Of a stretch of 64,000 nucleotides of DNA, positions 1 to 7,802 are shown piece by piece. Under the pieces are notes generated by a model, which was not told the origin of the DNA, did not search any database, and saw only the letters and a list, made by a program, of their open reading frames with translations. The DNA is from Paenibacillus massiliensis subsp. panacisoli DSM 21345 (GTDB lineage Bacteria > Bacillota > Bacilli > Paenibacillales > Paenibacillaceae), in assembly GCF_000426545.1 (NCBI RefSeq), contig NZ_AUFO01000021.1:61472-125471 (forward strand), read 5' to 3'. Position 1 is the first letter of the stretch; every line of letters starts with the position of its first letter. The position numbers and the translations under genes were made by a program.

Positions 1-438
1 TGGATCGTAATGGATGATCGATTCCTGCGCGGTGCTTATGAATACGTCGCTCATAAGACCTTGACAGAGGATGATGTGCTGTTCCCGATGGGGTATGGGC
101 AGCAGGCCCGATTCACAGGGGAGGAGCAGCATTATAAGCTGACGTGGGGGCTTGGCACGGTGTCCAAGCTGGCCGCGGAGACAGACTTCAAGTCGGGACT
201 TCAATTTTTGAACCATGGAGTGTATGCAGGATTGCATTCGGATTCTTTTGGGGCTCCAGAGAAACGGAGCTGGTCCCATGCGCTGGATAATGCTGTGTAT
301 CAGGTGGAGCGCGGCAGGGCTCTGGCGGAGTATGGCTTCCCGGCAGAAATCTCCTATGACGAATTTAACAGTCGGACAGGTGGACTTACACGAGTGCAGT
401 ATTTGGACTATGTGGCCCGAACATACGGGCAGCGTTGA
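1..438 (+). CDS. Hypothetical protein, 5' end outside the window
   Basis: The reading frame is already open at base 1 (codons TGG ATC GTA precede the first ATG at 10), so this is probably the C-terminal part of a longer protein. The visible 145 or so residues are soluble, rich in aromatic and charged residues, and have no membrane segment or signal peptide. I do not recognise the family. A terminator-like hairpin at 584-627 ends the transcript on this strand. No ribosome binding site precedes the ATG at 10, which supports reading it as an internal methionine. Function unknown. Confidence 0.55.
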   Translation, partial: WIVMDDRFLRGAYEYVAHKTLTEDDVLFPMGYGQQARFTGEEQHYKLTWGLGTVSKLAAETDFKSGLQFLNHGVYAGLHSDSFGAPEKRSWSHALDNAVYQVERGRALAEYGFPAEISYDEFNSRTGGLTRVQYLDYVARTYGQR

Positions 439-583
439 GTAGCAGGATTGAGCGTTGAGCAGGACTCAAGTGATCGTACGAAGAAGACTTATCAGTAGAT
501 GAGTACCAAGGTAGTACAAGTATAGCTGTTCAAGGTATTAGTATATGCGGGTAAAACTCTATGGGGACATGAGTACATAACAG

Positions 584-627
584 AAGGGCTGTTTTCCTGT
601 GCTGAGGCACTTGGGAACAGCCCTTTA
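584..627 (+). terminator. Rho-independent terminator
   Basis: An inverted repeat (arm AGGGCTGTTTTC, partner GGGAACAGCCCTT) encloses a short loop and is followed by a T-rich run. It lies 145 bp after the partial gene and faces the end of the minus-strand TerD-like gene, so it may serve both. Confidence 0.6.
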
Positions 628-662
628 CTTGTACTGGTGAGAATGGAGCGGATACCTATAAG

Positions 663-2753
663 CTAAGCGATATATTGAGCCATAATCGTCTCCAGATCGA
701 AAGGAGTGATGCCGGAGTGAACAGAAAATACAAGGTCCGCTTCTTCCGGTGCAGCCACAAGCTGGCCGCGTGCCTCTGCATGAAGGAGGAAGAGATCGTA
801 CAGATTGGGCTTGCGTAAGTTCGCCATTGTATATCCAGTTAGAGCGAGGCCGGACAAATGCCCCTCCAGATTGTTACGATGGCTCACATCCCTTGTGAAC
901 GACAGATCACACCAGATGACTGTGCGCTCCACCAGATCGAGAATGACTGGAACCGCAATCTGTGTATCGGAGGTAATATCCACTTTGTCCAGCACCGTAG
1001 ACGGCTCGAAGACCTCGCCTGAGCCTGGGCGCTTGCGCATCATCCAGCCTGCATAGCATTCTGGCAGATCGCAATACGGCTGGCTATTGAAGGAATGCAG
1101 GGAGGTAAGTACATATCTACCACCATTACCAATCACAGATTCGATGTCCAGATCGATGAATTCGCAGGCTCCGTTCGGAGCGGTAACGACATCACCGCTA
1201 TGTGCAGCATTGAATTTCCGTGAGCTTAGATGTGTGTATGAAATATGATCCATGTAGTTCCAGTCTGTGTCGAATAGCGTTGCAGACAGGTCAATATCCA
1301 CGCGGCCAGTCGGCTTGCCGTTCACGACGCCTTCCTTCCACCACAGGAAGAAGCGCACGGTATTCCCCTCGGGAAGGCTCATCCGGCTTCCGCGAACGAG
1401 TGTGCGCAGCGATTTGCTGGCTGAGCGTTGGGAGAATGGCACCATGTGCTGTCTTAATTGCTCATCAATGTAGACCTTGCCCAGTGATGGAAGCTCAGCG
1501 AAGCGATCCAGCAGCGCTTGACGGATGAGATGCACCAATGTAGCACATAGTGTGGTATCCAGCTTTGGCAGAAGATTGGGTATGGTGTAGGCCTTGGCGG
1601 TATTTCCTTTTGGAAAAAAAGTTCGCCATGCCCGTTCATCGTTGCGTTGCGTAAAATGCGTAATGAGCTGGAGCAGTGTAGGCGTCGATATCTGATCTAT
1701 GACGTCACCAAATAGCTCGGTTACGAAATAGGGCTCCGGGTGCGTGCGCAGCAGGTGATCCAATCTACGCGCCAGCTCGCCTGGACGCTCCGCAAGCAGC
1801 AGCAGAGCATCATCGGTCTGTTGCCAGCGGAGTGCCAGTTCAACCTTGCTTCCGAAGGTAGCATACGGGCGATTGTTACGCAGCAGATCAAAGGCGGCGA
1901 AGCATTGCGGATAACGCTGCTTGTATTCAGATGGATGCAGGATCTCACCAAGTCGAATCCAAGGCTCCTTGTAGCGAAGCATATCCTCAGTGATGCTCGA
2001 GCATTGCTCCAGTAGCGCCAGCAACAAGCGTCGCTCACTACGCTTGAACTTGCGGAAGCGGGTATTCTGGGCGAGGCTGATATCTCCGTCAGACAGGGCG
2101 ACTGCCAGCCGCAATATGTCTGTAGCTGTCTTGAAGTAGGAAGTAATGTGCTCAGGACTCGCCTTGCCGTGTCGGAGGAGCATAGCAACTACGAAGCTGG
2201 CATTTTCCTTGTGCGGAATGTGAGCAGGTAAGAGTGAAGAGATATCCTCCGTGGAAGCGATGACCTGCTCAATATCCTCCCGATCCGTAGCCGATATGGA
2301 GGTTCCTGCCTGAATTAATTGACTGATGAGATATGGCAGATCTTCCTGATGTCCGAGCTCAATAACCTTCAGCTCTGGATGATCGATCAGGGACGGGCGT
2401 GCAGTGTGTTCACGCTCAGGCATAGCCAGCCCGAAATAATGCAATAGATTATGGACGTATAGCTTGGCATCGCCCTCTTCAATGAGATCATTCGGGAAGC
2501 GTGGGAACAACGGCGTGTAAGTAACATTAGCGCCGACCAGCGTCTTGAGTTGACGGACCAACTGCTTGTATTCCTTTACGAAAGCAGCTGGAGTCAGGGT
2601 AGAGAGCACCTTGATCAGGGCAGGGGAACATGTGAAGCCGAGTTGTTCTATATTCTTAAGTGCAGTTGCTATATAGGGAAGAGGAAGCTCGTGCCTTCCT
2701 GGCTGCACAGCCCATTTTCGTTGTCTACGTAATAAAATATCGTTGTTATTCAT
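663..2753 (-). CDS. TerD-like C-terminal domain protein (MXAN_6230/SCO0854-type)
   Basis: A 696-residue cytoplasmic protein with no signal peptide or membrane segment. Residues 1-450 are helical and divergent. The last 230 or so residues resemble the TerD/stress-protein beta-sandwich: an RFFLWW stretch, a VDIDLSATLFD segment, and IDLDIESVIGNGGRYV followed by ILDLVERTVIWCDLSF. In TerD proteins the corresponding acidic loops bind calcium. Proteins with this arrangement form a family around MXAN_6230/SCO0854, whose role is not settled; some members carry an N-terminal RING-like domain, which I do not see here. It stands alone, with no other ter genes nearby. The ATG at 2753 has only a weak ribosome binding site. 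The TerD assignment is by pattern recognition; the function is unknown. Confidence 0.6.
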   Translation of the reverse strand: MNNNDILLRRQRKWAVQPGRHELPLPYIATALKNIEQLGFTCSPALIKVLSTLTPAAFVKEYKQLVRQLKTLVGANVTYTPLFPRFPNDLIEEGDAKLYVHNLLHYFGLAMPEREHTARPSLIDHPELKVIELGHQEDLPYLISQLIQAGTSISATDREDIEQVIASTEDISSLLPAHIPHKENASFVVAMLLRHGKASPEHITSYFKTATDILRLAVALSDGDISLAQNTRFRKFKRSERRLLLALLEQCSSITEDMLRYKEPWIRLGEILHPSEYKQRYPQCFAAFDLLRNNRPYATFGSKVELALRWQQTDDALLLLAERPGELARRLDHLLRTHPEPYFVTELFGDVIDQISTPTLLQLITHFTQRNDERAWRTFFPKGNTAKAYTIPNLLPKLDTTLCATLVHLIRQALLDRFAELPSLGKVYIDEQLRQHMVPFSQRSASKSLRTLVRGSRMSLPEGNTVRFFLWWKEGVVNGKPTGRVDIDLSATLFDTDWNYMDHISYTHLSSRKFNAAHSGDVVTAPNGACEFIDLDIESVIGNGGRYVLTSLHSFNSQPYCDLPECYAGWMMRKRPGSGEVFEPSTVLDKVDITSDTQIAVPVILDLVERTVIWCDLSFTRDVSHRNNLEGHLSGLALTGYTMANLRKPNLYDLFLLHAEARGQLVAAPEEADLVFSVHSGITPFDLETIMAQYIA

Positions 2754-3114
2754 AGGTCATTATTAGCCTGTGAACCTCTTGCTAAGTCCTTGGGAACAGG
2801 GTCCTTGGGATGATTGAGAGCAGGGAGTCACGGCTGCCTCCTTTCGCTTGCGTAACCTTTATAAGAATCCCGCATCAGGGAACCCGCATATCTATGGCCA
2901 TATCAATTGGATGAGAAGGAAGATATGCGATAGCCTGATGGGGAATGACCAGGAGAGCTGCTGCCCTATATCTTATCAATAGAGAGAAGGAAGGACGGCA
3001 ATAGCCTGGAGGGAGGCGGGGCAACTGTAATCCGCAGAGCGAATCGTCGATGCAGCACCGTTCTCTTGGTACTCATTCTGCCGTATTCGGGAGGCTACGA
3101 ACATGGCGAAAGTA
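2754..3114. other. 361-bp intergenic region, no gene
   Basis: The region lies between the start of the TerD-like gene and the end of the MarR gene, both on the minus strand. It should hold the promoter of the TerD-like gene. I see no clear -35/-10 pair, RNA or repeat, and no small reading frame with a ribosome binding site. Confidence 0.4.
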
Positions 3115-3609
3115 TTACGAACCCAAAAAATGTTCAGCTGAAGCTCTATCTGTAGGTGTAGAAGATGACAAGTTGACTGTCTTGAACACGGTCGCTTGCA
3201 GTAGCTGCATCGCTTCCGTAATCCGACCAAGCTCTGCTTCGCTCAAGCTTTCTAGCTGTGTACTGAGCTGTGCCTGCATACATGCAAATGCCTGTCCCAT
3301 ATATTGCTCGCCTGCTGGAGATAGCTGAAAGTACTGCTTACGCCGATCGGAAGGGTCATTAAATTTTACACATAGCCCCTTATCTGTAAGCTTCTTGAGT
3401 TCACGACTTGTATTCGGCATGGAGACATCCATACATGCGCTAATCTGGCTGGGTGATAGCGGCTGATGAACCATCAAATATTCGATAATACGGTATTGCA
3501 GCGGTGTGATGCCCTCCATGTGGATCAGCTTAGTCCATTCGGTATGCACCTGATGCACCGAGGCTACGAAAGCCACCGTCTGTTGGAAAAGTACTTCTTT
3601 GGCATTCAT
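3115..3609 (-). CDS. MarR-family transcriptional regulator
   Basis: A 164-residue winged-helix regulator of normal MarR length. The DNA-binding core runs from about residue 30 to 100: ITPLQYRIIEYL, then the recognition segment LSPSQISACMDVSMPNTSRE, then the wing DPSDRRKQYFQLSPAGEQY with the usual D-x-R-D/S-R-R signature. Dimerisation helices lie at both ends. The start ATG at 3609 follows AGGTGAC. It is divergent from the NAD(P)H oxidoreductase gene at 3715; the 105-bp gap contains two copies of a TTATCA-AA-TGATAA type palindrome, so it most likely represses itself and the oxidoreductase. The inducer is unknown; quinones or other electrophiles would fit related systems. Confidence 0.88.
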   Translation of the reverse strand: MNAKEVLFQQTVAFVASVHQVHTEWTKLIHMEGITPLQYRIIEYLMVHQPLSPSQISACMDVSMPNTSRELKKLTDKGLCVKFNDPSDRRKQYFQLSPAGEQYMGQAFACMQAQLSTQLESLSEAELGRITEAMQLLQATVFKTVNLSSSTPTDRASAEHFLGS

Positions 3610-3633
3610 ATAGTCACCTCAAGTTGTGGATTA

Positions 3634-3647
3634 TTTTCAAATGATAA
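3634..3647. promoter_or_regulatory. Candidate MarR operator O1
   Basis: The sequence TTTTCAAATGATAA is a one-mismatch copy of the O2 palindrome. It lies 25 bp before the MarR start codon and just upstream of the -35 of the divergent gene, where binding would block the regulator's own promoter. Confidence 0.6.
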
Positions 3648-3654
3648 TTATCTA

Positions 3655-3684
3655 TTGACAACTATTTAAATATTGTGCTAGCTT
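3655..3684 (+). promoter_or_regulatory. Promoter of the NAD(P)H oxidoreductase gene
   Basis: A perfect -35 TTGACA (3655-3660) is followed after 18 bp by TAGCTT (3679-3684), which is preceded by TG at -15/-14 as in an extended -10. O2 begins 2 bp downstream, so it would cover the transcription start. Confidence 0.55.
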
Positions 3685-3685
3685 A

Positions 3686-3699
3686 TTATCAAATGATAA
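3686..3699. promoter_or_regulatory. Candidate MarR operator O2
   Basis: TTATCAAATGATAA has perfect 6-bp arms (TTATCA/TGATAA) and an AA centre. Its centre is 52 bp from that of O1, about five helical turns, so both sites face the same side of the DNA. It lies between the promoter and the ribosome binding site of the oxidoreductase gene. Confidence 0.65.
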
Positions 3700-3714
3700 C
3701 AAAGAAGGTGCCAA

Positions 3715-4296
3715 ATGAAAACCCTGATTATCTACACTCACCCCAATCATCAAAGTCTGAACTATGCCTTTTTGCAGAAGACCGTTCAGGGACTGACGGA
3801 AAATACACGTGCTGGCGAGATCAAGGTGCTTGATCTGTATGAGGAGGACTTCGACCCACGCTTGGTCTTCAATGAGCATAAGCGGAGGCGAGATTTATAT
3901 CAGGACCCGGAGATGAAGGAGTACCGAGAGCAATTGTTGTGGGCAGATCAATATGTGTTCATCTATCCGATTTTCTGGGGACGTCCGCCTGCCATGCTGC
4001 TTGGTTACATAGATCGAATCATGTCGACGAACTTTGCCTATCGCAAATCTGGAGGGCTCATGCCAGAGGGATTGCTGAAGAATAAATCTGTCGTGGTCAT
4101 TTCCACGATGGAGGGGCCGACGAGATACCCGTTGCTGTGGCTGAATAATGCACACAAGGTACTGATGAAGCGAGCGTTGTTTCAGTATATCGGTATCAAG
4201 AAGGTGAAATTTTTCGAGTTTGGCTCGATGGAGAAAAAGAATGGTCAGCAGTCCAAACGACTGGAGCAGATCTATCGATACTTTAAGGCGATGTAG
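3715..4296 (+). CDS. NAD(P)H oxidoreductase (quinone reductase, flavodoxin-like fold)
   Basis: A 193-residue flavoprotein of the NAD(P)H dehydrogenase (quinone)/KefF-MdaB type. The N-terminal strand KTLIIYTHPNHQSLNYAF carries the phosphate-binding H-P-x-x-x-S pattern. The middle holds the flavin-site segment YPIFWGRPPAMLLGYIDR, close to the family pattern P-x-x-W-x-x-P-A-x-L-K/L-G/Y. Such enzymes reduce quinones or similar electrophiles by two electrons in the cytoplasm. AAGGTG lies just upstream of the ATG. The divergent MarR gene and the twin operators indicate induction by a compound the MarR protein senses. The natural substrate cannot be told from sequence. Confidence 0.85.
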   Translation: MKTLIIYTHPNHQSLNYAFLQKTVQGLTENTRAGEIKVLDLYEEDFDPRLVFNEHKRRRDLYQDPEMKEYREQLLWADQYVFIYPIFWGRPPAMLLGYIDRIMSTNFAYRKSGGLMPEGLLKNKSVVVISTMEGPTRYPLLWLNNAHKVLMKRALFQYIGIKKVKFFEFGSMEKKNGQQSKRLEQIYRYFKAM

Positions 4297-4560
4297 GCCA
4301 TGCCAGCACAGATATGAAGCTTGCAGCACTTGAGCAGTCACGACCAGTGGCAGTCACAACAAGTGTCCAGATGGATCATCCCCGGAGCTCGGTACAGTCT
4401 AATTGCAATAATTGGTGTAATTGCTGCAGCTGTAGAGCGGAGCGCAAGGACGAAGACAACGGGAGAGACTTATGTCCTCCCGTTGTGAATGTGGCTATAT
4501 TTGATGAAAAATGGCTGTGACAGCCAGCTTGATTCCCGAAGTTGATGTTGTAGTCAAAGT

Positions 4561-5340
4561 CTATACGTACGATCTGATCAGTCGCTGCAGCTCACTCGCG
4601 ATGAACGGAGGGCCTTGCTCGATATCGCGGCTGCTAAAGTTGACTTTTACGAAATGCTCATCGGCATCCATTGCTTCTGCCAGCCAGCCGGATAACCCGC
4701 GTGCCTTACGATCAATTTGCAGCAGCAATTCAATGCCTTGCTCGTAAGGTGTGAAGAAGATCTCCAACTCATCCAGCTCGCTGCGGAATTGACTCGCAGG
4801 GACGAATTCAAATTCCTGCACGAAAGGCTGTCCCGAGCTGCTGTATTTTGGCGTGTATTCACAAGTTACCTCACGTAACCGGAAGCCCAAGTGATCCACG
4901 ACAGCCGCCAGCACGGCAGCAGCATAAGGATGCGGACTAACATGCAGCATATCCCGATCTTTAGGATCTACAGCATCCTTAATATCTAATCCGGTCTGAA
5001 TCCAGACAGGCGTTCTGCCAAGTGTAGCAGGTGTATTCGCTGGAAGCTCGAATGAGACGGGGAACTCGTAGGTGCGCTCAGGCTCTACCAGCATGGGTCC
5101 TGTAAGCTGATGCTTGGATACAGTGGCCTCCACGTTGTATTTCTTGTCGTCCTGTTCTTTTATGTAGTTGGTCTTGACGAAGGCATAGATGGCGTCGACC
5201 TGCTGCTCGACCCGTCCTCCCTGGATACGTACAACCCCTGTGAGCGTGTCGCCTGGACGAACATGAGACTCGTGTAGCATCAAATCAACCTGGGCTGCTC
5301 CGATCCCAACACTGGCGAGCATTTTTTTGAACATGGACAT
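4561..5340 (-). CDS. spo0M: Sporulation-control protein Spo0M
   Basis: A 259-residue protein that matches the Spo0M family along its whole length. The N-terminal arrestin-like beta-sandwich (residues 1-130) holds the family segments ESHVRPGDTLTGVVRIQGG and LPANTPATLGRTPVWIQTGLDI; the C-terminal half carries PYEQGIELLLQIDRKARGL. In Bacillus subtilis, Spo0M affects the start of sporulation and cell morphology; it is cytoplasmic. GGAGG stands 8 bp before the ATG. It is transcribed alone, with a terminator of the upstream gene at 5422-5479. It supports a spore-forming host. Confidence 0.88.
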   Translation of the reverse strand: MSMFKKMLASVGIGAAQVDLMLHESHVRPGDTLTGVVRIQGGRVEQQVDAIYAFVKTNYIKEQDDKKYNVEATVSKHQLTGPMLVEPERTYEFPVSFELPANTPATLGRTPVWIQTGLDIKDAVDPKDRDMLHVSPHPYAAAVLAAVVDHLGFRLREVTCEYTPKYSSSGQPFVQEFEFVPASQFRSELDELEIFFTPYEQGIELLLQIDRKARGLSGWLAEAMDADEHFVKVNFSSRDIEQGPPFIASELQRLIRSYV

Positions 5341-5421
5341 TGTGTTAGCCTCCTTGATGATTTATTACACAATGATACGCCGTAAGAAAATTAGAGGTTT
5401 CAGTTTCGGAAGGCCATTTTG

Positions 5422-5479
5422 AAAAAAAATATAAAACAAAGAAAAGAGAGCTGTATGGCTCCCTTTCTTTGTTTTATAT
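5422..5479 (-). terminator. Long Rho-independent terminator of the DUF1697 gene
   Basis: A stem of about 22 bp (arms at 5429-5451 and 5458-5479, two mismatches, 6-nt loop) contains the complementary runs ACAAAGAAA and TTTCTTTGT. Reading the minus strand, a run of eight T (complement of 5422-5429) follows the stem, so it ends the DUF1697 transcript before spo0M. Confidence 0.8.
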
Positions 5480-5487
5480 CCCTATAT

Positions 5488-6057
5488 TCAGTTCTCACCT
5501 TCAGCAGGGTCCTGCTGAGCAGCAGCTTGCATGAGCTTGTATATTTGCCGTGTCGTGTTGACATTGCGTATGGTCATGGCGGCATACAGGCGGGTACCGA
5601 CCAGCTTGTTCATGCCGCTGCGAGTCACCAGCTCGCGGGGGATCGATACCAGCACTGCTCCAGGTGTATAGAGGACGGTTGCCGTGTCGACCTTAAGCGG
5701 AAGCTGCTCCACCACTGAGCTGTCGTCTATCTCCTCCCATAAGAACAGAACGTCGCTCTTCATGGTGTCGCCATTGCTCCATTCGTCAGGGAGGGTGGTG
5801 ATGATTCGCTCCATCTCTGACAGACTGCGAATCAACACAGGGATGGCGAGGCCAAAGTCAGCAGCGATGGCCTGCTCCAGCTGGACAGCAAGCTCAGTAG
5901 TAGGCAGCGGATCGGAAGCAAACACAATATTGCCAGAATTAATATAGGTGGTGACCTGCTTCATTCCGATCCGCTCAAAAGTAGCCTTTAAGAGCTTCAT
6001 ATTGATTTTATTATGTCCACCGACATTAATTCCCCGCAATAAAGCAGCATAGATCAT
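5488..6057 (-). CDS. DUF1697 domain-containing protein
   Basis: A 189-residue protein with the full DUF1697 pattern: the N-terminal YAALLRGINVGGHNKINM, then LKATFERIGMKQVTTYINSG and NIVFAS. C-terminal matches include LYTPGAVLVSIPRELVTRSG and RNVNTTRQIYKLM. The family is cytoplasmic, with two ferredoxin-like halves and no assigned reaction. AAAGGTGG lies 9 bp before the ATG. It follows the SUKH gene by 57 bp on the same strand and may share its transcript. Length is normal and no damage is visible. Confidence 0.85.
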   Translation of the reverse strand: MIYAALLRGINVGGHNKINMKLLKATFERIGMKQVTTYINSGNIVFASDPLPTTELAVQLEQAIAADFGLAIPVLIRSLSEMERIITTLPDEWSNGDTMKSDVLFLWEEIDDSSVVEQLPLKVDTATVLYTPGAVLVSIPRELVTRSGMNKLVGTRLYAAMTIRNVNTTRQIYKLMQAAAQQDPAEGEN

Positions 6058-6114
6058 TTCACGTGGCCACCTTTATTCGAATTCAATATTTTGCAGGCTG
6101 GATGACCGATAGGA

Positions 6115-6789
6115 CTATTCACTTATGGATAAGTAATCCAGCAAATGATGGATCATCTCTTCCTCTAACAGGGAACTCAATTTTTCCTTGATCAGCTTAA
6201 CATAATCTGGCTTGACCTCGTAGGTGTCTTCATCCGTTATTTGTCCATCGAACGCCAGAGCAGCTTCAATCAGGATGGCTAGCGCTTGGAAAAAATCAGC
6301 GAGTGAACGGGCAAGCAGCTTCGCCTGACCACCTTCTATGGCTCCATACACGGGCGAGCCCGGGACAGAGGTATCGACGATGATGGGGTCACTGTTAGAG
6401 TTGGCTATGACGACGTGAGGCTCAGGCCAGTGCGGAGAAGTCACCAGTGTGTTCGGGTCTACCGTGGTGATCCAGCGGTAGCCGAGCTGCTGACGGTATA
6501 GCTCCTCGGGCGCAGGAAAGTCCAAGAACGGACCATCACCGATCTCGATGGTTGCGTGCTTCATTCGTTTGGTGCCTTCAGCTGCAGGATCATTGATCTT
6601 GCAGTGTGTGTAGAAATCCGTCAGCTCGGGGGACATAGGAATCCTCTCATCGATCTGCGGCGTAGCTGGCTGCGTGTAGAAGCGTATTTCATTGCCAGGG
6701 AACAGGCCGTAGGCTTCATTGTATTGGTGATGCTGTGTGATGAAGGCAGTCAATGATTGCTGCAACGGCTGGCTCTGAAAGCTGTGCAT
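6115..6789 (-). CDS. SUKH-type (SMI1/KNR4-like) protein
   Basis: A 224-residue soluble protein. I choose the ATG at 6789 because AAAGGA stands about 8 bp before it; an in-frame longer start would overlap the cyclase gene without a ribosome binding site. The segment ELTDFYTHCKINDPAAEG resembles the SUKH helix that follows the first strand, and SPVYGAIEGGQAKLLARSLADFFQAL matches its C-terminal end. SUKH proteins are best known as immunity proteins of polymorphic toxin systems, but many are orphans, as here. It lies just after the cyclase gene (67 bp) in the same direction. The immunity role is an inference from the family. Confidence 0.6.
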   Translation of the reverse strand: MHSFQSQPLQQSLTAFITQHHQYNEAYGLFPGNEIRFYTQPATPQIDERIPMSPELTDFYTHCKINDPAAEGTKRMKHATIEIGDGPFLDFPAPEELYRQQLGYRWITTVDPNTLVTSPHWPEPHVVIANSNSDPIIVDTSVPGSPVYGAIEGGQAKLLARSLADFFQALAILIEAALAFDGQITDEDTYEVKPDYVKLIKEKLSSLLEEEMIHHLLDYLSISE

Positions 6790-6856
6790 GAGTAGTATCC
6801 TTTCTACGATAAGTTGAAGAATATAAGTTGAGTGAAAAACAGCAATACTGTTGTGA

Positions 6857-7594
6857 TTACGGTAAAATAGCGAAGGATCGAACAGGGAAGCCTGAGGCCT
6901 TGGCAGCCTTCGGCACGATGTTAAAGATGACAGCTCCCTTCGCAGGCAGACGATCCAGATTGGTGAGCAGCTCAACCTGATAGGCGTCCTGCTCCAGCAC
7001 ATAGTACTCAGCGATGAGGGAACCGTTCTTGCTGACATCTATTGCAGAATCTGTATCAAAGGTCTCGTGCCCGACGGCTGTGATCTTTCGCTCGGTGAAT
7101 AGAAAGCGCAGTGCATCCACAGACCAGCCTGGTGAATGGCTGTTGCCTTCGGCATCCTTGTTCTCGAAGGCTTCCTGACTTGGCCAACGCTTGCTCCAGT
7201 CCGTCCGCAGTGCAACGAATGATCCCGGCTCAATGATACCATGCTGTGCTTCGAATTGCTCAATATGCTCGATACTCAGAGTGAAATCAGGGTCGGCAGC
7301 GGCTGCAGATGATTGGTCAATGACGATCAGAGGTAGTACCAGCTCCTTCAGCTCCAGCTCTTCCAGGTATCGCTTGCCTCGGACAAAATGAATCGGGGCA
7401 TCCAGGTGGGTGCCGTACTGTCCAGGGAAGGTAAAGCTTTGGGCAAAGAAGCCCTGGTCATGGTCGAACAGGGTGGTGAATTGTGCGGCAGCAAAGGCGG
7501 GAAAATGGGGAGAATCCGGGCCAAAGGTATGTGTCAGATCGACCCATTCTTTTTGCTTCAGCCATTGCAACGTCTTGATCAGCTCATTAGACAT
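6857..7594 (-). CDS. Cyclase-family metal-dependent hydrolase
   Basis: A 245-residue protein of the cyclase/kynurenine formamidase-like family (PF04199 type). The key motif H-x-G-T-H-x-D-x-P-x-H is largely present as GTHLDAPIHF at residues 61-70, giving metal ligands H63, D65 and H69. The N-terminal DLTHTFGPDSPHFP is also typical. The C-terminal half has GVSF-like family segments around VALRTDWSKRW and the late histidine in VGHETFDTDS. Members open amide or lactam-like bonds using Mn or Zn; isatin hydrolase and arylformamidase are examples. Without kyn genes nearby the substrate is unknown. AGGTG precedes the ATG. The 208-bp gap to the divergent SMI1-HEAT gene contains a Fur/PerR-like box. 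Confidence 0.8.
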   Translation of the reverse strand: MSNELIKTLQWLKQKEWVDLTHTFGPDSPHFPAFAAAQFTTLFDHDQGFFAQSFTFPGQYGTHLDAPIHFVRGKRYLEELELKELVLPLIVIDQSSAAAADPDFTLSIEHIEQFEAQHGIIEPGSFVALRTDWSKRWPSQEAFENKDAEGNSHSPGWSVDALRFLFTERKITAVGHETFDTDSAIDVSKNGSLIAEYYVLEQDAYQVELLTNLDRLPAKGAVIFNIVPKAAKASGFPVRSFAILP

Positions 7595-7672
7595 CTAATC
7601 ACCTCATATATTTTTGTTGGATTATAGAAAAAGGAATACTTTGGATAAAAGTTATAATTATCATAATACAGA

Positions 7673-7687
7673 TGTGAATAATTATCA
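7673..7687. promoter_or_regulatory. Candidate Fur/PerR/Zur-type box
   Basis: TGTGAATAATTATCA matches 12 of 14 defined positions of the 7-1-7 consensus TGATAAT-N-ATTATCA. A weaker half copy (AATTATCA) lies about 20 bp to the left. It sits between the divergent cyclase and SMI1-HEAT genes. In an AT-rich gap such a match can occur by chance. Confidence 0.3.
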
Positions 7688-7802
7688 TTAGTAATTTATA
7701 TCAGAGCAGTTGCTTGAATATCCGCAATGAAAATTAGGTCTATAGTAAGATTATACGGTTAAGAGGAAGTTTAATATAATTAAGAGGAAAGGAGTGGAAA
7801 AA

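Noticed and set aside
4314..4520. A cysteine-rich open frame of 68 codons after the oxidoreductase gene
   Set aside because: It has no ribosome binding site, and the composition looks random; a weak hairpin in the area suggests a transcript end.
6790..7038. N-terminal extension of the SUKH-type gene
   Set aside because: It overlaps the cyclase gene in another frame, lacks a ribosome binding site, and its composition is unlike the rest; the start at 6789 has AAAGGA.
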